Part shown: positions 47,803 through 59,800 of the stretch, piece by piece
Numbering within the stretch: position 1 is the first letter of the stretch
How the letters are laid out: the number at the start of each line of letters is the position of its first letter
Source of the DNA: Notamacropus eugenii
Taxonomy: Eukaryota; Chordata; Mammalia; Diprotodontia; Macropodidae
Direction of reading: 5' to 3'
NCBI RefSeq assembly: GCF_028372415.1
Contig: NC_092878.1
Coordinates: forward strand, 26,890,903 to 26,954,902
DNA length: 64,000 nt
Program-made: the position numbers and the translations under genes
Notes under the pieces: generated by a model
Databases searched by the model: none
What the model saw: the letters and a program-made list of their open reading frames with translations, nothing else
Told to the model about the DNA's origin: nothing

Positions 47803-50800
47803 CTGTGGGACACAGAGGAGATGGGGTTAGGGAGATCAACCACCAGGCCTGGCATTCCCTCCTTCCATGAAAGGACTGAGGCTGAGCCTAGACTTGGAGA
47901 GGGGGCCACTTAAGTCCCACCAAAGAGTTTGCTTCCCTAGGTGAGAAAGCAAAGAGAATTCAGGATGCCTATGAAATGAGAAAATGACTGAGCCCTTTTC
48001 CCATGCCTCTGGAGTTCATCCTGAGTCCACCAGTCACTGTTCATAGCAGCCAGGTCCTCAGCTGAGAATGGAAATCAAACTGGGGGAACAAGCTTCCTGC
48101 CTCATCACCCTCTCACATCCAGTGATCATCCTCAGCTATTTCCTTCCTTGTACCTTACCACTATGCACAATTTCAATTTCTCCTTTTAATGGCAAGAATT
48201 CTCCCCTACTCATCCCAGCCTTCACCACCTGCTGCTCCCTTAATACGCTAATTCTGCTTATTCATTCCTTCCCTCTGCCACCTTGGCATTTCTGCGGCAC
48301 TGTTGTCCCCTTAGCAAGTTAAACGGAAGGCACAATGTTATGGTACAGTCAAGACAGCTTCTCTGAATGTCCCCACTATCTGTGAGTTAAGAAGTGCCCT
48401 GAGCTGATTCTGGGGGAAGGGGGATCTTGGCACCTGTACCAGCCAGCCTCCTGCTTCATTCTACATCTTTCTCAAAGTTAGCTTCTACCTAAAAGGATTT
48501 CATTCATTCAGGCTTTTTAGATTAATACCCAAGTGAGGACGCTGGGGCAAAAAACCAGGAGAAGGCTCACCCTTGTCTTAAACAAGCCCCACCCAAGAGA
48601 GGAAAAAAATTGTGGGGCTGGTTCATCTCCTAAACACAGTGGAGGGAAGGGTTCTTTTATGGTTTAGGGCTTAATTAATGCCCAGTTAATAATAGTCAAC
48701 CATCTCAATGGACAAAATTGTGCAAAGTATGATTTAAACCACCTCCCTTGGTGCAACTGAAGCTACATTCCCACCTCCAGCTGGTGGTGGGAGGAATCTG
48801 TGGTCAGAACTGCCTCTTCAAGAAGGGAGGATCCCACATACCTTGGCAACGAAGGAAGCCAAAGCATAGAGCGTTAGACGGCTCCAGAGCTTCTCTCTGG
48901 GAGAAGAGGCTATCAAGACACCATACTGTGGGACACTGAGGAGTCACATTCCTACTGAATGAAGCTGAGGAAGTCTAGGGAACAATGTTCCATGGGAAGT
49001 GGAAGAAGGCACTGGTTTAGGTACCAGGTAGTTTGGGGGAAAAGTCCCTTAGCCTAACTCCTGGACTTCTGAGAGCCAACCCTGGAAGGCTGCTCCTTGA
49101 TCTTCCCCTCCCCTTGGTAACAGCTCCCAGGAGAGCTGCTATCCTGGTTAGGCCTTCTACTACTCACTTTCCAGCCCTGTTGTCCTGTGGTCCAAAACCA
49201 TTAGGCAATAAAGTCCAACAGTTAAATGCAGAAGCAATAACTTGCTGTCCAGTGAGACATACCACCAGATACTATGAGCAATACAGAATGGCATCTTGGT
49301 TTCTAGGCCCAGACAGCTACAGGGGAAAGATCTGAAAATGTTCGTTACCCTGGAGTCTAGAATTCTAATTTGGGATCTTGTTCATTATTCCAGCTCCACT
49401 GCTACCAGGAAGTCACCTCTGAAAGCTATGTTAGTAAAATGAGGGGGAAGCATCCTCTTTCGAAGAATGCTGACAGAACCTGTCTTGGCAGTGGGGTTAG
49501 TAAAAAATTCAAGCTAAGATCTTGCAGGGCAGGATGTTAGGCTGAAGACAAGGCCAGGAAATATCTTTAACCCTGGAGGGTCAAGAGAAAGATTCCCTCA
49601 TCCATCCCCCCACCCCTCTCACTCTGGAAATTCACTGTGTGCATGAGCTGAGCTCATCTCCAGCCTAAGCCAGTGCCTTTTCTTGGCACTGCTGCTCCTG
49701 CTAACACCCCTTTTGGCCTCCTTCCCACCATCCATGTCTGTGGGCCAGGGTTAATGAATGCCTGTCACCAGGTTATGGGAAGGTGAGTCACCAGCACTAT
49801 TAAGCAGTCCCTCCTCCTCTGACAATCAGGCCACCCTTCTGCTTTTCCTTCCACCTTCCATCTTCCTTGTACTCCCTCACCCTGCAGCAGACCCAGTAGC
49901 CAGGCCATCCCTACATTAAGCCACTGGTCAGTAGTGAGAAAGGAAACAACACAGTGACATATAAAGCAGGACGGCCTCAGGACTCAGTTGCCGGGAGGCC
50001 CCTAGAGGAATTTCCAACTCCCTACTACCGGCCCTGGGCGTTGGCAGGAGCGGCTGCCCCATCCCTGCATGCGGATGCTGCAATTACTCAAAAGCATGAA
50101 ACTCAGCTTCCTACGTGACTGAGTCAGCTGAAAACAAAAACACCAAGGCTGCCACACGCCGGCCCAAGCAGCCAAACCACTCATCAGAAGCTGGGAGGCA
50201 CCAGTGTCAGAGAGGGAGCAGCCCCACACCTGCCAGGACAGACGGAGCAGGGACCCAGCTCAGTGCGGCTCCAATCGAGGCCTGCCTCCACAGGAGCCAT
50301 GCAAAGCTGTTCCTGTCCATCCTAGGAAGCTCTGTGTCTGATCCACCAGCGCACCCCACAGCCTCTCACTGCAGTAAGTGCTTCTTCCCCTTTGGGTCTT
50401 TTCCCCTGAGATCGAGGACCCAAGTGGTTCCCTGCCCAGGGCTCCCAGCTCTGCCTTCTTAGTGGGACATCTTCCCACAACTTTCGGTGGCTTGTCTGCT
50501 ATCAAGTGCACTCACAAGGGCTGCAAGCAGGAGACCCAGGTGGCCTCTGCCCACAGCCCCAGGTTGTCTCCCCACGCCTTCCTTGTGGGGACCAGCTGCC
50601 TCTGAACCAACCTCTGAGAGTCAGTCTGTCTCTGGGTCAAGAGGCCTCTTGAGGGCAGTGAAGGTGGCCTGCTTTCCTTAGTCCCATGGAGACATGGCGG
50701 AAAGGATCCTTCCGCAACAATTCTTTCTTCAAACGTCTGAGCCTCGGGAGACCCCGGCGACTCCGACGGCAAGGCAGCGTGCTCAGCCAAGCCAGCACTG

Positions 50801-53800
50801 CGGGGGGAGACCATGAGGAATACAGTAACCGGGAGGTCATCCGGGAGCTTCGGGGAAGGCCAGACGGCCGCCGCCTGCCTTTATGGGGGGACGAGCAACC
50901 CAGATCCACACTGCTGGCCCCACCCAAACCCCCACGCCTCTACAGGGAGAGTTCCAGTTGTCCCAACATTCTGGAGCCCTCGCCTGCCTATGCTGCTGCC
51001 TACTCAGCCACCCTCCCCTCAGCCATCTCCCTGGCTGGACCATTACACCAGTATTCTGAGGAGGACTCCCTTGAGGCCACGCCCCTCCAGGAGGCACCTG
51101 CAGACCTTACTGACCCCTTCTTCTCCTTCGAAGTGGACCTAGGGATTTCGCTTCTTGAGGAAGTTCTACAGATGCTGAGAGAGCAGTTTCCCAGGGACCC
51201 GTGGGCATGAATGGGATGAGAGGGACAGGGATGGGGAATGGCAGAGATGAGACCGAGGGGAGATGGCTGAATTGCTGACCAATAAAAGCCACATCTGTGC
51301 TTTATCCCCACTTGGTGGAGCAGGTGAAAAGGGCAGGGGGAGGGAGAAGAACCAGCCTGAGCCTCATCACAGACCTGAGGAACTGGTCGTCCTCCTCCCA
51401 CAGGGTGCAGTAGGGCAAGTAAGGAGTGACTTCCTGGATAGGAGGATGCAGGTGGCCAGCAGTGCCAAAGACAGCAAAAGGGGCAGTCAGGAGATGTGGG
51501 AGGAGTGTGGCAAGGGGAAGAATGCAGACAGAGGTTCTGAGGGGCTGGGTGGCCCAAGGCCAGCCTTTATGAAGTACTAAGGTAAATGGGCAGGGGTAAC
51601 CAGACAAGGACTGTGCTAAGTACTGCCCAGGACAGAACAGAAGGGGAAGGTGGAGAGCTCCTCCAAGGGAGATACAGGATAAAAAAAGTCAAGGTATGGA
51701 AGTAGCATGTGTGCATGTGCTGGGGAGAAAAGGGAGTCTGAAGCTGGAGGGGACGGAGGGGCAGGAGTGGAAGTGGGAAGAAAGAGAGGGAGAACTAATA
51801 GGGATGTCTCGTAAATAACACCCAACCATGAGCAGAACAGGGGGTCCTGGAAGAGGGCCCAATCGCAGCAATAAACTTGAGTGACTAAATAGTGAGATGG
51901 GAAGGTCTGGGCAGCAGCACCAAAGACGTCAAATCAAATTCAAAGCACGTCAAATCAAATTCAAAGCAGGAGATACGACAGGTGATCCTCAGAATTATGA
52001 GCTTGGGATCAGTGGCTACAGATGGTGAAATTCAACAAAAACTAAGGGGAGGAAGTGATACACACTCTCTTCTCAGGGCCTAGAAAAGACTAGGATGAGA
52101 ACTCCTCAGCATGGCCCTGGACTCCTGGCTGGCACTTGGTAAAGCTACCGCTGACCTTCCAGTGCCCAGCTATGACTGAGGAGCTGCCAGCACCTGCCCT
52201 GCCTAGACCTGGCACCAGGAAAGCTCTCCAGGAGGATAACTGCCAGCTTAAAACAAGCTCCTTGGACTTGGGCCACAAGACACAGCCTGGGGCCATCGCT
52301 GGGGAATTGGAACGAGAGACTGCAGGGCAGTTCCCCTGTAAAGCTAGACCCCCAAACTGGCTTGTGAAAGAAAGCAAAAGAAAACTTATCTCCAAGTGAC
52401 TCCTCCCTTGTCTTATTACCTTTCACACCAGGGTCCTAAGCTGAGAGGATCTCTGTGTATGCCAGAAACAATACAAATGGGATTTACAGACCAAGGAATA
52501 ATGTCCCCTTGTGGAAGGACCCTAGGGTTGTTTGGAAAACCAATCTTTTCCTTCTCCCATTTCCATGGATGTTAGGCACAGAATCAGCTCCTCTTGCTGT
52601 TGGACCAGTATGGGACAGCAGAGGCAACTGACCTGGGGGCTGCCTAAGGAGGAGGGACCTTTGATCCTCAGGGTACAACTCAGGCCAACAAGAGGGCCAT
52701 GACCCATCCATTCACCATGGCATATCCAGGGGACACCAAAGGCTGTGCACAGTCTCCTCTTCTTCCTGTCTCCTGGCCCTTTCCAAATCCTCAGTGCATT
52801 TCCTGACCCTAGCATCTGACAGACAGTTTCATTCTGTATGTTAAATGTACAGGAGGGAAACAGTACATTTTGAGGACAAGAGGACCATGTCACAGCTTCC
52901 TTTACTCAAAGCAAGAGACACTACTGCAGTCACAAGAGCTCAATGAATGTTCTTTGGCCTCCTCCCAAGAGCAGGAGTTAGGGAAACTGGAGGGAGCGTC
53001 TGACTTCCCTCTTGGATCACTTGTAATCTAGTTAGTGGGACAGCCAAAGGCATTGTTTCAGAGAGAAGAAATCTCATCTCTTGCACAGAAGTCAGTTTAT
53101 TCCTCTACAACAGTGGTTCTCAGACTACAGTCTGGAGACCCCATGAGGTAAAAACTTTTTCATAATCATACTAAGTGGTTTTAATTCCTCATATGGTGAA
53201 TATTTGAGAGGAAGGGAGAAGGTCCTCAGTAATTTTAAGAATGTAAAGGTGTCTTGAGACCAAAAAGTCTGAAGAAGGCTTCTTTACTGGGGTCAAGGAG
53301 GCATGTGACAAAACAAAGGAGAAAACAGAGAATATGTCCCCTGAGATTCCTACTCCCTCCCAGAAGCACTAAGTTTAAGTCTCATCTGTACTACTGCGAT
53401 AGCCTCCTCATTGATTTTTCTGCCTCAACTTTCTCCTCTCTCTAATTCATCCTCCACACCACTGCCAAAGGGACATTCTAAAAGTGTAGGTCTGACACGT
53501 CCCTGCCCCACTCAATAAACTCCAGGGGCTCACTACTGCCTCTGCATAAAATATTACTTCATTGTTATCTTATCTCTTTAAAATATCAGTTTTATGTAAG
53601 CTATGTGTGTGCATACATGTGTGTGTGTGTGATTATCAGTACAGTGATCCATGTACCTAATTTTAAGTAAGTAAATATATTTGTGAGGAGTGCATAATCA
53701 AAGAATTTTTTTTTGTTCGGGGTATGTGATCAGAAAAATTTAGAAAGCACTGGCCTATGACATCCAAGAAAAGTTAGCAGAATGAAACACCCTTTATAAT

Positions 53801-56800
53801 ATTTATCTTATCATGACATACAACTGTACTAATAATCATGTGCATTCTAAAACACAGAAAAATAAAAATCAAATCTTTTGGAAAACAAAGTTAAGCACTG
53901 AAAGCCCTTCAGTCTGCATCACTCCTCCCAAGGAAATCTTATTCTGAGATAAAAGGGACTCTGAGAAAGGTTCGAGCAGCTGCTTCTCCATTTTTCCCTG
54001 CCAGGCTTCCCAACCCACCTCCAGGGCCTCACTGAGTGGTCTCTGATTCCTTCCTACCTGTGACAGTCCTGAGTGGGTGGTGCCGTCGCTGCTCACTGCT
54101 CCCTGGGGCTGACCCTCCAGCCAGGAGATCTTCAGAGGGTTATTGACCAGGCCCACTTCATTCTTGACAGCCAGTACCTGCCAAAGGCGAAAGTTTGACC
54201 CTCTTTATGCCAGCTAACCAACTCTGGGAGGGGACCACAGTGCTAGTCTCATGCTCCTATTTGAGCCCAAAGTCTACAGCAAGAGCTGGCAACTTTTAAC
54301 AAGTGGTGGGCCATGGTCCCAACCGTTTTTGCAGAGATCTGAACCTAATGACCCTTGAAGAAAGTAGACCAAATTTTAGCTGATACTGAGGGAGAGGTGC
54401 TACTTATCCAAAGCAAAGGGGCAGCAAGTGTCTGAAAATATGTATGTTTTGGCGGGGAGGGGAACAAGACAGGCAGTGGCTTCTAGAAATGGCAGAAAAA
54501 AGGTCCTGTGCCAGCCTTCAGCAGCAGGCTGATAAAACTATCTCATTTGTCATTTTCACACTTCTGCCATCAGTCGCAAACCTGATTAAGAGCAGGCTCG
54601 TGGCCTCACCCCTAGGTAGAGCTACCTCCCACTAGCCAAGAGAAGAAATCCAGCTAAGCAGAAGGAGACTCTTCCAAGGAACCTGGGCATTATTCTGTAT
54701 CATCCTGGTTAGTGCGGCCTTTGTTTCAGCTTACAGGGTCCACAAGGTCATGTGAGTCTGTCCCAAGGTGGCTGCCAGGCCCAGAATGATCTTACTTCAC
54801 CTCCAAGCCCTGGTAACTTACCGCAGCCTTGACTGAAGCAAATTCCACCACAGCACACCCCATCTTCTTACTGGAGATGACCAGGTTGAGCACTTCACCA
54901 TACTATGAGGGCAAAAAGGAGCTTGAGTCACCCTCCAGCTCACCCCCCAGCTCAGGCTGTTTCAACAGAAGAGACACAGTCGAGCTGTTGCCTAGGGTAA
55001 AACTGTGATTCATCCCCCCAGCAAGAGACCAGAGAGAAGGGCACAAGCACCATGTTCTGGTAAAGGCCACTGGTCCACTGTGGCTCTGGGAGATCCCTTA
55101 TGTCTAAGGAGCTTGACTAGGCGGTGACAATGCCAAAGGACACAGGTTGCTGGGACTGTACAGGAGGGAGATGGGGAAAGAAAGGATTTTTCCAGAGTAG
55201 AACCAAAGGAGGACAAGGAAGAGAAGGGCCCCAGAACTGGGGAGATGCAGATCTGGTTTATAAGAGTTGTAATTCAGGCAAGTCAGCATGTTGCACCATG
55301 ATGGTTCAATTTGACACCAACAAGCTTCCTCTGGCCAGCTTCTTTCAGCTGGCAAAGACCAAGATGGCCAACCATACCCTCTCTCCCAATGCATCTGGTC
55401 AATCTCTTCTCTTTAGAAAAGAAGACAGAGACAGAGGATGGGCAAAGAGAGAGAGGGGGGGAGAAAGGTGCAGAGAGACTAGAGAGGCAGAGAGGTCACA
55501 GAAACAGAAAATGTAGGGATGATGGCACAGGGGCCAGGCCCACCAAGCAATACAGATGAGCCAATGCTAGGAAGTCGAGCTTGGACCAGACCAGCTGTGG
55601 ACAGAGGGGAAGGGAACAGAGCCAGCAGGACAGACCTTCTGTAGAATCCTCAAGAGGACATCCTTGGAGTAGCCGCCTTTGGTCTCATCCTCTTTTTTAC
55701 ACTTCCATTTTAGCTGCAAAGAGAGCAGCAAGTCAAACACATACGTGCCGCTGGGTACCGTGCGGCACCAGGCGTCCTGGCGTTTGTCACAGTTTAGCAG
55801 GGACCACTTTCAGTAACCTGCTGTGAAGTAGGGACACAGCCTAAACTACAAATGGGAGGAAATGCCAAGAAATGACTACCCAGAGAAAGATGCTTCTAGA
55901 TAATTCTCTGCCCAGCTGTCCCTGCACTGAGAGCAGAGTTTCGAGGGTAGGACTAAGAGAAGTAGCCCAAAACTGCAGGGAGAAGTAGGATACAGAGGCC
56001 CCAAGGGCAGGTGTTATAACACTAGCAGGAGATCCCAATTCTGAAATGCTCCAACTCCCCCAAGCCAGAGCTCCCTTAGCTGTGGGTACATTTTCTCCTG
56101 CTGACAAGTACCTGAGGAATGATGATCCCCAGGGGCTCCAGCAAAGTCTCACCTTCAGTTTAGGTGTTCCTTTGCCTTCAGGATTTTCTGTCTTTCCTAG
56201 AAAGATTGGCAAAGGAGAGAGGGTAGAGAGTCAAGGGAGAAGGAGGTCTTTCTGAAGAGGACAAAGCTTTAAGCTAGTGCTTAGGGCTGACGAAAGCCAG
56301 CATCTATTCTACAAGAGGGTCCTGTACAGAGAAGTGAATCCATCCTCCCACAGATGCCAGCCACTGCAAGTGGGGGAAACAAGACCAGAACATGTTTCTG
56401 CATCTGTAGCAGTCACCCAATTGAGGGCTCTAAGATGAGGATTAGGAGTGTACCATGGCAGCAGGGGGCTATGGGGAGGGCCCTGGAAGCACAAGCAAAC
56501 CGCACAATTCCTCCATGGCAGAGGGAAAGCTTACTGGGAGCCCAAGGGCCCCAGAGGGCAATGATGTTGCAATGAACCCTAGTGTTCAGCCGCTGGGACA
56601 AAGCCACCTTTGTTCAGGCCTGGGATGACAGGGACAGGAACTGGTGATGGATGGGGGTTTGGTGTGTGGAAAGGATCAAAAACCACCAAGTTCACAGTCT
56701 CACTCCGTTTCCTCTCCCCTTCTCCAAATTCATCTCCAGTGTTTTTACTCTAATGGTGTAACCCAACAAAGCAGTTGGCCTTCTTCCACCTTTTAATCTC

Positions 56801-59800
56801 TGCTCCCGATCTTGGCGTATCTGCTCTTGGATCAGCCTCTGCTGTTCTTCCAGCTGCCGGGAGCCTTCTTCTCGTAGGCGTGCGATCTGCCGAGCAGGAC
56901 AGAAAAGGGAGGTCACATTACCATTGCAGAGCAAACATTACAATGCAAACCAGGTTCAAGTCTGTCCACACTCTGAACTTTGGGAAGTAGGCAGTGCTAA
57001 GGAGGGGGTGACTCCTGGTGACCAACGGGAGAAAATAGGAGCAGCAGCTGAAGCTTACCTCTTGTTCTAAGGTCCTGGTACTTCGATTATCCTCCTCTAC
57101 CTCACTTCCTTGGGCCTGGGCTTGCCTCTCCCGGGCCTCAAGATCTGTGGAGAGATAGAGCCCACCTTACAAAGCAGCCCAAGTTGGCTGTGGCCATGAG
57201 GGCTGAATTCAACTCTATGGGTTATAGCCCTCCTCTATGGTCCTGGCTGGCCTAACATGGGGCCTCTCTTCCCTACTCCAAAAACCCCAAAGAGACTCTG
57301 ATAAGAAGAGATATCTGCCTACAGTATGTCTTTTCAGGGCTGTTTAGGGATTGACTTTATCTCTAATTCAATTCTGGTCAGCAAACATTTATTTAGCCCC
57401 TTTGGGGAAGCCCTGTTTCCATTTATTTGAGAGTAATGAAAAAGCATCAGACTAAAGAGCCCAAAAGACTCACACCAACCAAGCAGGTTCCCTAGAACCA
57501 GGGACAAAGGGTACATGTGGGTGTGGGTGTCAATACAAAAATAGCTCTGCCTGGATGGCAAAGGTCAGCAGTGGGTAGAATCCTCAGTCTCTACGCCTAT
57601 GCTTTGATGCAAGAGACTGACTTGGGAACTGGCTCTGATTCTATTTTCTCCTCCCCCTGGGCTCACTCTCATTTCCCTCCCTGAGTTCAATTTGTATTAA
57701 CTGGGTACCAACTGGGGGCCTGGCCTTGTACAGTATTGACAGACTTTATATATGACATTAAACCTGCATCTACAATCTTCCTACTGCCCTAAAGCAGGGT
57801 TAACTGCTTGAAGATACCTCTCAGGCGCAGTGATTACACCTGCCCTCCTTACACTGTAATCATCTAGCACTGCCTATTTTACTTAAACAGATACTGAGAT
57901 GGCAGATGATTTACTTCCCAAAACTTGCTAATCTCAAACAGTAGATGAGATCCCAAAGCTAGAAGTCATAGCTCCCACACTGCTGACCCTCAAGATATGA
58001 ATGAAAACAATGAATGTGATACAACATGAAGGTCCAAACCCAGTGTCTACCCCCTCCAGAAAATGGGCAGAAAGGAGGGGAAAGGATGGTTATATGCTAC
58101 TATGGATTGTTCTGGGTGAAACTTCCCATTGGGAAAGTCCTGGAAGAGCTGAATGCAGAGGAGAAAGAAGAGATCCAGATCCCCAGGATGGACCCAGGAC
58201 AGGTGTGAAGACTTAGTTCAGTAGCTTTGGGTCAATGACCACTTGCCACACAGGTTGAGAAGGCATTCTTGACTCAAGTATGGGGCTGAACTAGATGACC
58301 TCAAGTAAGACACAATCTGCATTGTTAGAAACAGAGCTCCTAGAGAAAAAGTGAGGGGACTAATGGATAGTGACCACAGGGAAACCAAACCCTGAGCTGT
58401 ACAAGGCTGCCTGCTCTCCGTACCAAGCTTCACTTTCTTTCTTCTCTCATCAAGTTTCTGAGTCCTCTCAGCAGCCTGTTTCTTGGCTTTCCTGACCTTG
58501 TCGTATGCTGCCTGGCAAGGACAAAAGAGAACACAGTGGAATATCAGTTACAGAAAAAAGAACTCAAGATTCACCTCTGAGTTGGCCAGGATGATCTCTG
58601 AAATCCCACCAAGGATTCTGCCAATTCTGAGATTTTGTAAATTCCTAGTCCCATTTCTTCCCCTTCCTCCTCTTCACCCCCACAACAAGGCTGAAGTACC
58701 TTACTCCCCTCAGCCTTGGGAACCCTAGGTGGCAAAGCACTTGGGCAAGATTGTACTATATGGGGATAAGACTCTGGGTGACAATAAGGTCAGGGAGGGG
58801 ACACAGGAAGGGAAGTAAAGAAACAGAATCTAACGTGAGAATAGCTTATAAAAAGTGGAGATATCCTTACCCGGGCTGCAGCATCTGTCAACACCTCCAA
58901 AGCCTGGGAGAGCTGGTGGAAGAGCTCCGCTGGGTATGGAAATTAAAAGAGAGAAACTGAAGTTAAATTTGGAAATGGCATCCTCCATCACAGCTCAGAC
59001 ATGCTAGTATCATAACGCAGGGGACGGGTCCAGCCCAGTCTATACATACTTCCCTATTCTTAAAAAACCTTCACTATACCTTGCCCATCATCCTTTCAAG
59101 CTATCATCACTCTCCTACCTTTCCCAACTGAACATCTCGTAAATGCTCTTTACCCTCCCTGCCTCTACTTCCTCTCCTCTCCCTCACTCCTCAAGCCTTT
59201 GCAATCTGGCTCCTGACTCAGTAGAAGTTGCTTTCTCCAAAGTTACCAATGATATCTTAACTACGAAACCCAAGGGTCTTTTCCCAGGCCTGCTCTGTCG
59301 CAGTCTATCAGCTACATCTAACCCTGCTGACCACCCTCTCTCTCTTCTTGGACCGCTCTGGTCTACTTTTTTTTTGACAGGACTCTCTGCTTGTTGTTCT
59401 TCTACTTGCTGGACCACTCCTGGGTCTCCTTCATCGCTCCACGGCTCTGTGCTAGGGCTGCACTCGCTCATATTCCCTCTTCTCTCTCTCCATCTCAGAC
59501 TTCAGCAGTGTCCATAAATTTAACTATCATTTTTACACAGATGATTCACAGATCTTTATAAGCAGTCCTAGCCTCTACCCTGAGCTCTTGGCCCATATCA
59601 GCAATTGCAAGGGGACATTTCTAACTAGATGTCACTATGACATCTTAAACTCAAGGTGTCCAAAACTCAAATTATTTCCCCCCAAAACCCAACCCTTATC
59701 CAAACCTCCTTCTACCTGTCAAAAGCACCATTCTTCTTCCAATCTCTCAGATTCCTAATTTCAACATTATCCTAGACTCCTCACTCTCCATCACCCCACA

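Noticed and set aside
50837-51557. Minus-strand frames of 86-185 codons over C15orf62
   Set aside because: Antisense shadows of a GC-rich real gene; no independent support.
59143-59517. A 124-codon frame in the DNAJC17 intron
   Set aside because: It lies inside an L2-type LINE 3' region and is not a host gene.
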